Below, one piece after another: positions 35,694 through 47,852 of a stretch of 64,000 bases of DNA. The DNA lies in the NCBI RefSeq assembly GCF_034190915.1, contig NW_026947492.1, positions 17,676,001 through 17,740,000 on the forward strand, written 5' to 3'. Each line of letters begins with the position of its first letter. The stretch's first letter is position 1. Position numbers and translations under genes: made by a program. Under the pieces are notes generated by a model that saw only the letters and a program-made list of their open reading frames with translations, was not told the origin of the DNA and ran no database searches. This DNA comes from Cavia porcellus. Lineage: Eukaryota > Chordata > Mammalia > Rodentia > Caviidae.

Positions 35694-36631
35694 ATGACAG
35701 AAGGAAATCATTCAACAGTGACAGGGTTTATTCCTGCTGGGTTAACAGAGAAAGCATAGCTCCAGCTGTCTCTCTTCCTTTTCTTCCCGGGAATCTTCAT
35801 GTTCACAGTGGTGGGGAACCTGGGCATGATCACCCTGATCGGGCTCAATTCTCTCCTGCACACCCCCATATACTATCTTCTCAGCAGTCTGTCCTTAATT
35901 GATCTCTGCCATTCAATGGTCATCACCCCTAAAATGCTGTATAACTTTGTGGCAGAGAAGAATGTCATTCCCTACCCCAGTGTGTTACTCAACTCTACTT
36001 CTTCTCAGTTTTTCCTCTCTCAGTGTCAGACCACTATGTTGCCTGCAATGGCATATGACCACTATGTTGCCATCTGCACCCCTTGCTTTAAAGTGTCACC
36101 ATGTTTCCTCACGTCTGCGGCTGGGTGGCAGCTACAGTGTACAGTGTGGGTTTGGATGGTGCAATGGCTCACATAGTCTGCATGCTGAGGGCGCTTTTCT
36201 GCAAAGCAAATGTAATAAACCATTTCTTATGTGATCTTTTCTTACTATTGGAGCTCTCTTGCTCCAGCGCTTCTATCAATGAGGTCGTGGTTCTATGCTT
36301 AAGTGCATTTAAAATTCTTCTCCCTGCCTTTACCATTCTTAGCTCATGTGTCTTCATCATAGCCAGAATCCTCTGCATTCACTCGACTGAGGGTTAATCT
36401 AAAGCCTTCAGCACTTACAGTTCCCACATCTTGGCAGTTGCTGTGTTCTTTGGGTCTGCCACATTCATGCACCTGCAGCCCTCATCAGTCAGCTCCATGG
36501 ACCAAGCAAAGCTGTCCTCGGTGTTTTATACTACTCGTGTGCCTATGATGAATCCCCTGATCTACAGCCTGAGGAATAAGGTTGTGAAAGTTGCCCTAAA
36601 TAATACCTTCAAAGAAAGAAAATTTTTATGA
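35694..36631 (+). pseudogene. Olfactory receptor pseudogene, OR8/OR8G-like (unit 4)
   Basis: Full-length, still close to the intact gene, ending '[16 protein letters not shown]' with the stop at 36629. It starts [20 protein letters not shown]. Codon 22 (Glu) is TAG at 35757. A one-base loss near 35980 ('PYPQCVTQ' region) shifts frame. Extra bases around 36030 ('CAGACCACTATGTTGCC') restore it. A further loss near 36085 ('CTPCFK') shifts again until about 36110. TAA at 36395 replaces the residue before SKAFST. MAYDRY reads MAYDHY. The rest of TM5-TM7 is well kept ([23 protein letters not shown]). At least four independent disabling changes exclude a sequencing error as the only cause. Confidence 0.95.
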
Positions 36632-37550
36632 AAAAGAGTTTTAAGTTTAGCAAAAATGCAGTATTTCTGTAGTTTTGGTAAGAAAACATTAATACAGCAC
36701 TGTATGTCCGCAAGTCATGGATCTGATGCTGGTTCTTATTTAGACAAAAGGTACAAAATTACAAATGTAGGACAGGGTTGAGAGGAACATATAAAAACAG
36801 TTGTGAGATGGCTCACAGTCTTCCTGCCCAAAGTTATTTCTATTACCACTAGGTAATTGGTTTTGGTATTTCTTTCTTTTATGTTATTAGAGACAGAGTC
36901 TCACTGTATCTTTCATGCTGTCTTGGACTCACCAGGTTCCCAGGCTGGCCTTGAACTTGCAATAGTTCTCCTACCCTATCCTCCTCTATACTAGGATTAT
37001 AGGCATGTGGTATCACACCTGGTACTCATAACGTTTTAAAAATAATCATAGTGTATTATTGTTTTATAATCATCCCAAATTTTCAACATATATTTAAAAT
37101 CAGGTTACAACCCTTTCTTTAATTGTATATATCGCTTCTGTTTTAGTTTTTAATTATTAATACTTATCTACCTAATCATAAGCCCTTTAAATGTCTCCAT
37201 ATGACTGATTATGCTTTATTTTTATTGAACATTCTTGTTTTAATGTAAAACTTTTCTGTCTTTATTCATTAAATAAATTTATTTGAGCAGCATCATATTT
37301 TCTTAATTTTTATATACCTAGGTTTTATACTAAGTATATTTCCAAGCAAATTGTGATTCATAAAACAAATAATTTTCCTTTTGAATATATAAAAAATATC
37401 AGCATTACTAAATGTATAAAGCTGCATTAGGTAATATATGATTCTGTGATACGTGATAAGTCAGTTCCTACTCACAAGGCAATAGTAGTGCGTTGGAGGA
37501 TGCTAAGTATGATAAAGACATACAGATATGTTTTATAGAGTTATAATTGC
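36632..37550. other. Intergenic 3' flank with a B1-like SINE
   Basis: The flank after the stop matches other units ('CTGTAGTTTTGGTAAGAAAAC', and 'CACTGTATGTCC.CAAGTCATG', also present at 59809 after the 57.7 kb pseudogene). A minus-strand B1-like SINE is at 36888-37028. No coding sequence otherwise. Confidence 0.6.
36888..37028 (-). mobile_element. B1-like SINE, minus strand
   Basis: 'AGAGACAGAGTCTCACTGTATC', 'CAGGCTGGCCTTGAACTTGC', 'GGATTATAGGCATGTGG': reverse complement of B1, with a short internal duplication around 36925-36950. Inactive. Confidence 0.85.
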
Positions 37551-37559
37551 ACCTAAGAA

Positions 37560-37910
37560 ACCTTCTTTGCTCTGGAGCTTTCTTCTCAGTGTTCCAAAAA
37601 GAATAATTCTAGAAACATCACAACATCTGATACCAATTCATACTGCAAAGCAATAGTAGCAAAAAATCTCAGATATTAGCATAAAACGTGTCCTATAGAT
37701 CACTGAATACAAGACCTAGAAATGAATTCACACATTTTCAGTTGGCAGAAGATCGTGCTGTTGATGAAACAGTGCTGGGAAAACTAGATATTTACAAGCC
37801 GAAAATACAAACCGAATCAATGGTTCTCACCTGCTGTAAGGAAGACAAATATTACATATTTTCTATCATGTGTAGAAGAAATAGTACCCAAATATAGAAG
37901 AAGGACTACT
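37560..37910 (+). mobile_element. L1 ORF2 C-terminal fragment, + strand
   Basis: 'CATACTGCAAAGCAATAGTAGC', 'ACCTAGAAATGAATTCACACA' and 'GTGCTGGGAAAACTAGATAT' correspond to the conserved C-terminal part of ORF2 (YYKA.V.K ... WCWEN-type region), with stops. It precedes the unit 5 module, as in other units. Confidence 0.75.
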
Positions 37911-38124
37911 ATTGTCTAAAAGCTAGTAAGGTGGGTGGAGGGGATTGGTTGAGAAGGGGAACCTGAAAAATGTATAAAAATATTTGAGAAAGAAACCAAA
38001 GCTACCCAAATGCTAGTATAAGATGCTACAGTGAAACTCATTGAACTGTACAGTTAACATGTTGGTCTTTATGATCTCAGCAAACCTTAAAAGGATATCA
38101 TCAGCTAATTGCTAAACTGAATTT

Positions 38125-38215
38125 ATGATCCAGGAGTTTATCTCAGCAGTGTAAGTGCCTGCATGACAAGTGTGAGATCCTGAGTTCAATCCCCAGTACA
38201 AAAATAAAAAAGAAA
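38125..38215 (+). mobile_element. ID-like/tRNA-derived SINE, diverged
   Basis: 'GAGTTTATCTCAGCAGTG' (A-box region), 'AAGTGCCTGCATGACAAG', 'GAGTTCAATCCCCAGTAC' (B-box region) and an A-rich tail. More diverged than the copies at 9.2 and 19.0 kb. Confidence 0.75.
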
Positions 38216-38856
38216 AGAAAGAAAATTTATATATCAGATTAAATGTTCACATTCAACAAAAATTTATACTATTCCAGAGCAAACTTAGCTAAGAAAATTT
38301 ATTGCAATATCTTAAGATTTTTGTAACATTTAATTACTTTGAATATAAAAAATTTAAAATTACAAACTTTTTGGCATGAAAATAATTTCCATTATATGTT
38401 TTCACTGTTACTCAAAGTTTCTCTTCACTTTTAGAAGGGAGACACTCCTCCTCTCTCTGCAATATTCTTCTGCAGACCCCACGGGTCTCTAGTAATATCC
38501 ACGAGTTTCATTTGGGTGCTCAATGAAAGCTGCTTTTTTACAGCATGCAAATTAAAATGTTGAGAGTGTAACACTTTAAGAAAATATATTAATTTAAGAA
38601 AAATTAATAGAAACAATGCAACTATAAACTTCAGTGACCTTGGTTCATTCTACTCAGTAGTTTTCTCTTTGAGACACCATCATAGAAAATTCCTTTTAAT
38701 TCTTAAAATCTTTCTGAAATTTTGAATTTTAAAGAAATACACTGGCATTCTGATAATGCTTACTTCCATTTCTTAACCATATTTTAACAAGAACTGAATT
38801 ACACATATGTGACAATGTTAAACACTTGAGAACCAAATGGAATAAAGAGAAAGTCT

Positions 38857-38878
38857 TAATTGTGTCTTTCCCCAGAGT
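38857..38878 (+). promoter_or_regulatory. Candidate promoter element of the intact receptor (homeodomain + O/E-like)
   Basis: TAATTG (38857-38862) followed five bases later by TTCCCCAGAGT (38868-38878). A homeodomain site next to an O/E (EBF) site is the known arrangement in OR promoters. What I see is the pair and its conservation at equivalent positions in unit 1 (both elements) and in units 3 and 4 (O/E-like only). That it works as a promoter is inference. A CATAAAA at 38983-38989 could act as a TATA-like box for a start near 39010. Confidence 0.45.
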
Positions 38879-39095
38879 TGATACTCGTGGGAGAATATTC
38901 TGGTGGGAGACAATTATCGTCATTTGCTCCTAAACTGACTCTTGTACCCAGGAGATGAAACTGTCACACCAAGCCACCTCTGCATAAAACCAAATGGCCC
39001 TGGACAGCACTTTCGGTAGTTGTCGGGATTCGTGACTCAAAATATAGTTTTGCACTATCACTGCCTCACATTACCAAAATTATTTTTCCTTTCAG

Positions 39096-39142
39096 AGCGG
39101 TGAAGAAAAGTCTAAAATGCTGAGTTCTGGGAAGCAGAAGGA
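39096..39142 (+). other. Candidate 5' non-coding exon of the intact receptor
   Basis: Preceded by the acceptor-like TTTTTCCTTTCAG (AG at 39094-39095) and followed by a consensus donor GTAAGT at 39143. The same place in unit 8 has TTTCCTTTCAG (AG 60814-60815) and GTATGT (60865), and in unit 4 CCTTTCCTTTCAG and GTGTGT. It may equally be the 3' end of a first exon that starts near 39010, in which case the AG is coincidental. It has no coding role. Transcript data would settle the exon limits. Confidence 0.35.
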
Positions 39143-41375
39143 GTAAGTCTGGATGCCTTTCCTTGACTTTTAAAACTCTACATTCTTTTCTGGCATTTCT
39201 TTTACAGTGTTAGCAGAGTTGCAGATGGGACTGATCCGTCCCTCCTGGTCCTCATTCTGAAAGCCACACTTCTTGATGAGGACAGATTCCACTACCATTT
39301 TCTGTCATCCACAGCAAGGAATTATAGCAAACACTTCTTTTAGTTAACTTCACCCAAGGAGGTAAGAGCTTTACTCAGTCACTCTCAATTTGTATTAACT
39401 TATCTATAAGCTTCTTCCAACAATTTTATCAAATGCATTGTTGAGACTTGCACTGCGCAGAACCCTGTGCCAGCACTGCATTAAGTTTACAAATCAGAGT
39501 GGGAGAAAAGCCAGTAAGTGATGCGTAGCTCACCAAGCCTGGTGTGTGCCACATGTGATCATAAGGAATGTGCCTGCGTGCAGAGAGGAAATGGTCCTGA
39601 GAACCAGAATTTTAGTATCAGAGATTCCAATAAAAAGAACTCTGTGTGTTCATATACACTGCAATATATTATGTGTTTAGTTATTATTCAGTGTCCTGAC
39701 ACAGCCTGAAAGTTTGTCCTTAGTGAAAATATTTTCATTTATTATTGATAACTCATGTATCTCAAACATGACAATGTTTATTGAGATCCTGAGTCACCGT
39801 TAAACTCAATTGTTGATGCTTTTAAACTGTTTATGTGTAAGTACCTTTAAAATACATTGACAATACAGTCATATTATTGGATATTCTTTCTTTAGGTGTT
39901 GTTTTCATCTTGCTGGGTGGAGATTTTTTAACGCATAATTTTAAAAATTTTTGAAAATGCAGTTTACTCTTTCTTCTAATGCTAAGTTATGCTTTGAGGG
40001 TCCCAACAATGAAAGAATCATGAAATTCAAAGCTACAAATACTTAGTTTTACAGTTTTCTCCTCATGATTTTACAAGTGTTAGTTTTTAAAAATCTATAT
40101 ATATAACCCACATTTAGTGAATTAACGGGGACAATTTGATAAAGGTTTCTAAGTGAATTCTCATAACTGTACATACTGAGTTTTCCATTTCAGCACACAT
40201 TGTTGAAAAAATTATCATTTTTCCACTGAATTATCATAAAATGCTTATAACAATTGAGTTCATCACGGCTGAGTTAATTTCCGGACTATCACCTCTGTTA
40301 CATTGGTCTGTATGTTTATACTTGTAACAGTCTGAAGCTGCCTTGTTCACTGTAAAATTGTAAATTTATAAATAAGAAAATGTGACACATCAAAAGATAC
40401 TTATCTTACAATTTGCTTTGTTTATTCTAGGATCTTTTTATTTTAACAGATTTTTTTTATGATCATTGTGTCATACTGGAGTGGATATTTTGATAGATGT
40501 TACACTAAATTTTTAGATCAGTTTGGAAAAGTATTTCCTTTTTCACAATGCTGATTTTTTGATTTGTGAAGATCTGTCTTTCCATGTTTGAAAGACTTTA
40601 GTACTATTCAAAAACGTTTTGTAATTTTATGTATGACTGTTCTCATTTTCTTTTAAAGTTTATTCCTATTTCATCCTTTCATGTTACTTATTTTATTATA
40701 TATTGCAAAATGTAAAATACAATAACTTATATCTCCAATCTACACTTTCACATGATGTATAATTACAGTTCTACAATTTTGGTATCGATTCTCTTGGACT
40801 TTTTCCACCTAATATCCTCATTTAACGAGAGTGAAATGATAAGGAATCCTGGCTTTCCAATATGCCTTTCATTAAGTTTTTAGCCTGACTTTTCTAGGTA
40901 GATCTTTTGGTGCACTGTGAAATGAAAACAGGTAGTGGACAACTTGCATTATTCAGTATTTCAGGGGAAAATCTTCTGCCCTTCACCATTCTGGTTAACA
41001 ATTAATGTGTGTTTTTCCCTATGTCTGTGTGTATGTGTATGTGCATGCTTTATGGATGCTGCTATTCTAAAAAAAATTGATTATTTTTCACCAGAATCAT
41101 TCAGAAAATTATAATTAACCAGATACATAAAAATTAGTAGAAATTGTTTTTGTGAGTGTTCATGAGGTTGATATTAATAAGACTTCTACAGAATAAAACA
41201 AAAACACCAGAGTTTTGTGTGCTATATATTTACATGCCACTTAGAGATCTCAAGATTGTTGATATATTTATGTGAAAAGTTGGAAGACAACTGGGCATAT
41301 CTGGATGAATAGAATAAAGTTCTACTTCACATATGATTGTTCAGACAATAAATACCTATTTGAAAACTTTTCTTC

Positions 41376-41388
41376 CCTTATTACATAG
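41376..41388 (+). promoter_or_regulatory. Splice acceptor before the OR coding exon
   Basis: CCCTTATTACATAG, preceded by a T/C-rich run (41368-41380), with the AG at 41387-41388, 14 bases before the ATG. OR genes commonly have an intron in the 5' UTR with the acceptor just before the coding exon. The equivalent acceptor of unit 1 is CTTCCTACACAG ending 10664. Confidence 0.55.
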
Positions 41389-41402
41389 ATTTGCATAAAG
41401 AA

Positions 41403-42344
41403 ATGACAGAAGGAAACCATTCTTCTGTGACTGAGTTTATTCTTTCTGGGTTAACCGAGAAACCAGAGCTCCAGCTGCCCCTCTTCCTCCTGTTCCTGGG
41501 AATCTACATGTTCACAGTGGTAGGGAACCTGGGCATGATCATCCTGATTGGGCTCAGTTCTCACCTGCATACCCCCATGTACTATCTCCTCTGCAGTCTG
41601 TCATTCATTGACCTGTCCTACTCCACTGTTATTACCCCCAAAATGTTGACGAACTTCGTGACAGAGAAGAATGTCATCTCCTACGCTGAGTGCATGACTC
41701 AACTATATTTCTTCTCAGTTTTTGTTATCTCAGAGTGTCACATGTTGGCTGCAATGGCATATGACCGCTACGTTGCCATCTGTAACCCCTTGCTTTACAA
41801 TGTCACCATGTCTCCTCAAGTCTGCTTCTGGATGATCTCTGGGGTATACAGCTTGGGCTTGGTTGGTGCCACAACTCATACCATTTGCCTGCTGAGGGTG
41901 TTTTTTTGCAAGGCAAACATCATAAATGATTTCTTCTGTGACCTTTCTCCACTTCTGAAGCTCTCCTATTCCAGCACTTTTATTAATGAGGTAGTGCTTC
42001 TGTGCTTCAGTGCATTTAATATTCTTCTTCCAACTCTCACTATTGTTCCTTCCTACATCTTCATCATAGCCAGCATCCTCCACATTCGCTCCACCTCAGG
42101 CAGGTCCAAAGCCTTCAGCACCTGCAGCTCCCACCTCTCAGCTGTTGCTGTGTTCTTTGGTTCTGGCACATTCATGTACCTGCAGCCCTCATCAAGCAGC
42201 TCCACGGACCAAGGGAAAGTGTCCTCTGTGTTTTACACCATTGTTGTCCCCATGCTGAATCCCCTGATCTACAGCCTGAGGAATAAGGATGTGAAAGTTG
42301 CCCTACTTAAGATCTTTCAAAAATATCAATGTTCTTTGAAATAG
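41403..42344 (+). CDS. Intact olfactory receptor, class II, OR8/OR8G-like
   Basis: A 313-residue G-protein-coupled odorant receptor expected in olfactory sensory neuron cilia, signalling through Golf and adenylyl cyclase. I use the ATG at 41403 (MTEGNHS); a TTG four codons upstream is in frame but is not a plausible start, and the sister copies also begin MTEGNHS. Seen: N-glycosylation site N5-H-S7; TM1 GN at 41-42; LHTPMYY 55-61; C97 for the C97-C179 disulfide; [10 protein letters not shown] 118-127; C169 and C179 in extracellular loop 2; [10 protein letters not shown] 236-245; [13 protein letters not shown] 283-295. Length is normal and a single exon encodes it all. Oddity: position 189, the third conserved loop-2 cysteine, is Tyr (LSYSS), while the pseudogene copies keep Cys (LSCSS). 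Subfamily assignment is from remembered motifs ([23 protein letters not shown]); family OR8 is likely, OR8G less certain. It is the only receptor here without a lesion. Confidence 0.95.
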   Translation: MTEGNHSSVTEFILSGLTEKPELQLPLFLLFLGIYMFTVVGNLGMIILIGLSSHLHTPMYYLLCSLSFIDLSYSTVITPKMLTNFVTEKNVISYAECMTQLYFFSVFVISECHMLAAMAYDRYVAICNPLLYNVTMSPQVCFWMISGVYSLGLVGATTHTICLLRVFFCKANIINDFFCDLSPLLKLSYSSTFINEVVLLCFSAFNILLPTLTIVPSYIFIIASILHIRSTSGRSKAFSTCSSHLSAVAVFFGSGTFMYLQPSSSSSTDQGKVSSVFYTIVVPMLNPLIYSLRNKDVKVALLKIFQKYQCSLK

Positions 42345-44250
42345 CATATTTTACTTTTATAATGAAGTATTTCTGTATTTATGAGAAGGAAGTAATCCAG
42401 AGACTCTAACATATAACCTCATTTCTATTGATTTCTACTAATGCTTAAATATTTGGACAAATTACCACACATAAGGCTAGGCTGATTGAATCAAAGCCTC
42501 ATAGGATGGTGATTTTCTAGGGTGCCCCAGAATCCAACTATTCAGAGTAAGCTGTATCTCAATTTTATAAATTTCAAATCCCTCATAAAATTCATTCTGC
42601 TTTGTATGTATGCAGTATGGCTCTTCTATTTATAATACTTGTATTAGTTCAGAAAATAAATATATTTGCTTCACATTGTCTTGTTTCAATAGTTTATATA
42701 CCCAGCCTTCCAAATCAAGTTATTAGCGGGAATTTTTGAAGATCTAAACTCTAAAATAAATAAATTTAACACTTGAATTATACAAAGTATAATCCCCAAT
42801 AATACACCATTGTGTATAATTATGTTAGTGTAATACTATGGCATAAGATGGGAAATAAAACATCGCATACCCTCATGGAGATAGCAGCACATTGGAAGAT
42901 ACCGAGAGTAATAAACAGACGCATGAATGTTAGGAACTTTGTTTTACATGTATCTGTGTACCAGTCTGGATATAATGCTGCCCTCATTTCCTGACATTTT
43001 ATATTCCTTTTCTCATGTTCCAAGGAGGTTTGACTATTTAAAAAATTTGCACCCAGAGAGAGAGTCTCTTACTTTGATGTGCTGTTCATTTACTATTCAC
43101 TTCGTAAGGGTTCCTCATTTACATGTAAAACTTACCATTGACAAATTTTTTCATGACTATTGACAAATTCTTCTAGTACATGAAACTGAAATTCTACTTG
43201 AAAAACAAATGTTTTTTCATTGCCTGAGGTGCAGACTTTTGACAAGTAAATTTAATTTTTTTTCAGTTGAGATTCTATATGGCCTCTTGGAAACTAATCA
43301 GAAAGCTCCAGGCTACACTCCTGGAAGACAACTGTCCTCAAGAGCAAATCTCAGCAGTCTCACACCTTAGTTTTGCAAAGACTTTTCTTATGTCTCCTGA
43401 GCAATAAATAGCCTGTTGGCCATCAGATACATCCATTCAGTGTCAGGGCCTCTTTTAGATGACAGGTTGTGGCTGTATTCTTTCTGTGCCTCTGATTTTT
43501 GAGCCTTCACAAAGGTTTGCACGGAGACAGCGTAGACACCTGCAGGTAGCTTCTTCCTATTCCCTGACCCTGTCTGTCACGGTGATTCTGGGAGTGCAGC
43601 ACAGAGGTGTTTATTCTTCTTTAACACAGTGTGAGCATTTGACCTGGTTCACATGTATTTATAAAATCTCTTGTCTCATCGAAAAGGTATATAATAAGAT
43701 ATAATGCACGCTTGGTTTGTCCTCAGCTTGCCTTCAAATACGTCACATGAACAGCTAAAAGTAAGGTTGCCTTTAACTTACCTTCTAAAATAAGAACTAT
43801 TAGTGAGATATCAGATTCATTGCATCTTTGAAAACAAGCAGAAATCTTTGTTAGTTGTGTGGTAATTTGATTTCTTCACATTTCATTTTTTATCCTATAA
43901 TAATTTCATTTTTGTATCTATCTCATTATTGACATATATTATGTGATACATAAATGGATGCATGCAAATTTGTAACACATAGGTATGAGTAGTGAAATTG
44001 TGTTGTTTGTCCAATTTTTCAAAGTGTGTCTGTATATATTCTTATGATTACTACTCTATATACTAAACAACATTTACAAAATTTGTTCATGTTACTGGGA
44101 ATACAGGTTAATTATTATTTATGAAAATTTGTAATATTTCAATAAATTGGAGCATTAAAAATGTAAAATATAAATGTCTGAACTAACAGTAGTAATTTTC
44201 TGGACTTTGGAAGATAAACTTAGAATATATATGTATATGTTCTATTAATT
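42345..44250 (+). repeat. OR unit 5: 3' flank, duplicated
   Basis: No gene. About 43310-44100 is collinear with 12500-13610 of unit 1 (for example 'TAAACAACATTTACAAAA' near 44066). Frames at 42812-43163 and 43459-43704 show no motif and are chance. Confidence 0.55.
42655..42660 (+). terminator. Candidate polyadenylation signal of the intact receptor
   Basis: AATAAA 311 bases after the stop codon. A second AATAAA occurs near 42755. In AT-rich DNA such hexamers are common, so this is only a candidate. Confidence 0.3.
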
Positions 44251-47200
44251 TTATTATTTCATGGGAAAGAAGTAAAAATTCATAACAAAATAGTGAGAAA
44301 ATAACAACAGTTAATACATTGCATGTAGTTATCTTTAAAATAGTTGCTCAGGGTAAGAGACATGGGCATAAAAATTTCCAGTTGATATTAGCACAAACCT
44401 TTTAAATGATCTAAGAGACATGAATAGTGTAATTTCTTTGCCCTTTTTCTTTTTTCTCTACTGTTTTTTGCCCTTTTACACATCCCAACCCCTTTTTCCT
44501 TTTGAACAATTGCTTCCCACTTCACAACTTCTATTGTACACTTTAGACCTTATTAACTGTTTTGATTTCTTATAAAAGGGATACACTATGATATCAAAAC
44601 ATGTGAATCTCAATCTTATTTCACTTATAAGTATGATCTCAAGGTGCATCCACTTACCTGTAAAAGTCTCAAGTTCACCCTTCTTTAAGGCTTAGTAATA
44701 CTCTTTGTATAAAAAATCCCACATCTTTTTAATCCATTCTTCAGATAATGGGCATTTGAGTTGTTCCCAAGATTTAGCTATAAAAATTGTGTTGATATAT
44801 GATGTTTCAGTTGTTCTGGGGAGATACAAAGAAGGGAAGTAGGTGGATTGAATAGGTTTTGCAATCTAGGTTTTTAGAGGCACTTCCATACCGATTTACA
44901 CAGTGGATGTAACATGTTACATGCTCCTGGAGAAAATTTCTTTTTTCCCCCAAGTCCGTGGAGCACTTGTTATTTGGTTGACTTGTTTATGATAGTCATT
45001 CTTTCTTGGCTTGATGCAATTTCAGTGTTGTTTTAATTTGAATTTCTCAAATTGGCAGTGATGATGAACAGTTTTCAAATATTTATTTGTCATCTGTATT
45101 CCTTCATCTGAGAAGTTTGTTTATTGTCTCAAATGCTCATTTTTGGATTGGGTTTTTAAATTTGCTCTTGATAGAATTCTTTTTTCTGAGGGATGATTAC
45201 TTAAAGTGATTTCCTATTCTATGTGTTTGCTTTTCTCTTTATTAGTGATTTCTGTTGATGTTCAAAAGATTTTTAATAACATGAAAATCTTGTTATTGAT
45301 TCTTGAAGTATTTTCTGTGCATTCTGGGTTTTGTTCATGAATTTCTCCAAAATCTATCTTCAAGATAGATCTCCAAAAAATCTTCAAGATTTTTATCTAA
45401 TTTCTTTTCTCATAGATTTAGGGTTTCTGTTTTAATATTTAGATCTTTGATCCATTTTGACTTTAGTTAGTGCATGTTGATAGAAATAAGTCTAGTTTTA
45501 GTTTTGGCATGTAGAAAATCAGTTTTCCCAGCACTGTTTATTAAATAGGCTATGCTTTTTCCAGTGGAGAAGTTTGGCCCCTTTGTCAAAGACAAGGTGG
45601 CTGAGTGTCTTTTCAGGTGTGTCTGCATCTTCTAATCTGCTCCACAGATCCTCAGGTCTGGTTTTCACCAGTACCATGCTGATTTTTATCACAGTAGTGT
45701 TTTAGTGTATTTTCAAGTCAGAAATCGCAATGCTTCCTGCCTTGCATTTCTTACCCAGGATTGCCTTTGCTATTCCAGGTCTCTTCTTGTTCCAGATGAA
45801 TTTTAGGAATGTTTTCTTTAGTTCTGTGAAGTATGTTAATGGTACTTTAATTGGAATTGCATTAAATCTGTATAACAATTTTGGAACCATGGCTATTTTG
45901 CAGTGTTGGTTCTTCCTATCCAAGAGCAATGGATTTCTTTCCATTTTCTGATATCCAGCTCAATCTTATTTTTCAGAGATAATATATTGTAATTTTCAAT
46001 GCATAAATCCTTTACATTCTTTGTTAGATTGATTGCTAAGTATTTCATTTCTTCAATGCTATTTGGAAGAGTGTGGTTTTTCTAACTCTTTGGTCAATGA
46101 GTATGTTGTTTCTATACAGGAATCCTATGGATGTTTTAATATAGACTTTGTATCCAGATATGCTACTGAAGTTGCTTATTATATCTTATATCAAGAAATC
46201 TTTGCATGCAGTTTTTGAGGTCGTCTCTGTAGGATATCAGGTCTTCTTGGTATAGTGATAATTTATCATTCCTTTTCTACTCCTATTCTTTTCATTTTAA
46301 TTTCATCTCTAATAGCGCTGGCTAAAATTCCCAGAATTATATTAAGTGGGAGTGGTGATAGTGGACATCTTTGTCTTGCTCATAATTTTAGATTGAAAGC
46401 TTTCAGTTTTGTCCATTTAGTATGATGTTGGTTGGTGGCTTGTCATAGATGAGTTTTACCAGATTTAGATAAAGACCATGTATTCTTTTCTCATAAAGTT
46501 TTTTTTTTTATCATGAATGAGTATTTGACTTTATAAGGTTTTTCTGTATCCAATGAAATGATCATTTGATTTTTGTCTTTGGATATGTTTCAATGGCACA
46601 TTGCATTTTTGATTTGCACATTGTGGACTATCACTATATTCCTAGGATGAATATCACCTGGTCATGATGTATAATCTTTTTGATGATTTACTAGTGTCTT
46701 ATTAGAGATTTCTGCATCTATGTTCATTAGGGAGACTGACCTATAGCTCTCCTTTTTGATTGGATCTTTCTCTGGTTTTTGTGTAAGTAAAATACTTGCC
46801 TCCAGTAATGAGTTGAGTATAATTTCCCTTTCAGTTTCATTAAAGAGTTTAAGCAGTATCAAATCTTCTCCAAATTTGTTGTAGAATTTAGCAGTGACTC
46901 TATCAGGAGCTGGGCTTTTCTTTATTGGTTAGTTTTTAATTTCATTATCAATTTCATTGACTGACATTGAATACTCAGAATTTTTATAGCTCCTGATTCA
47001 GTTTCAGTACTTTGTACTTACCTAGGAATCTGTGCATTTGTTCTCCGTTTTCTGTCCTTGTAGAGCAAACATATTCAAAATAAGTATTGACATTCTGAAT
47101 TTCCAAAGCATCCATAATGATTTCAACCATTTAATTCCTCATTCCATGAATTTGAGTCTCTTCTTTTCTAATATGGTCAGTAAGGGTTTATCATTTTTGT

Positions 47201-47801
47201 TTATTGTTTCCAATAGCCAACTCTTTGAATTACTAATTCTTTGTATTATGGTATTACTCTCAATAGCAGTAATTTATTCTGTGATCTGTATAATTTTCTC
47301 CTTATATGGGCTTCGGGCTTGATTTGCTCTGCTTTTCCTAGCAGCTTGCAGTGCAAGATTAGGTTATTTGTGCTTGTGCTATTTTCCTGATGTGAGAATT
47401 CATACACATATCCCCCTTAGGACTGCTTTCAATCTTTCCCACTGGTTCTGCCAAGTGGTATTTGCATTTGCATTTGATTTCAGATGTCCTTAAGTTATTC
47501 TTAAATTTCACCTGTGGCCCATGGGTTATTTAAGAGTGTGTTACATAATTTCCATATTTTATGGAGATGGTGTGGGATTTTTTTTGTCATTAATCTCCTA
47601 TTTTATTACACAACGATAAGATAATATATATGGAATAATTTTAATTTCTTTGCATTTACTTAAACATGTTCTATGGGCTAGTATATGGTATGTTTTAGAG
47701 AACATTCCATGTGCACCTGAGAAGAATGTGTATTCTGATACTGTAGGTGGAACACATTGTAAATGCTTCCTAATTACATTTATTCACAGGTTTTGCTCAG
47801 T

Positions 47802-47852
<51 letters not shown>

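Larger units (their letters stand above)
38220..41390 (+). repeat. OR unit 5: upstream module of the intact receptor
   Basis: Carries the module landmarks in order: 'GTGACAATGTTAAACACTTGAG' (about 38809), the homeodomain/O/E pair (38857-38878), the candidate exon (39096-39142), 'GATGGGACTGATCCGTCC' (about 39223), 'GACTTGCACTG' (about 39447) and a GTGTATGTGTATGTG stretch (about 41030), ending at the acceptor (AG 41387-41388). It lacks the ID SINE of units 1 and 4; the region that would hold the site is deleted. Probably promoter, short 5' exon and a single intron of about 2.2 kb. Confidence 0.7.

Noticed and set aside
41391..41402. Start of the intact receptor four codons upstream of the ATG (in-frame TTG)
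   Set aside because: TTG is not a plausible start here, and the sister copies begin MTEGNHS at the equivalent of 41403.
41730..42083. Long open frame antisense to the intact receptor
   Set aside because: It is a mirror of the receptor's codon use. The same antisense frame recurs behind other OR copies (57693-57893) and has no domain.
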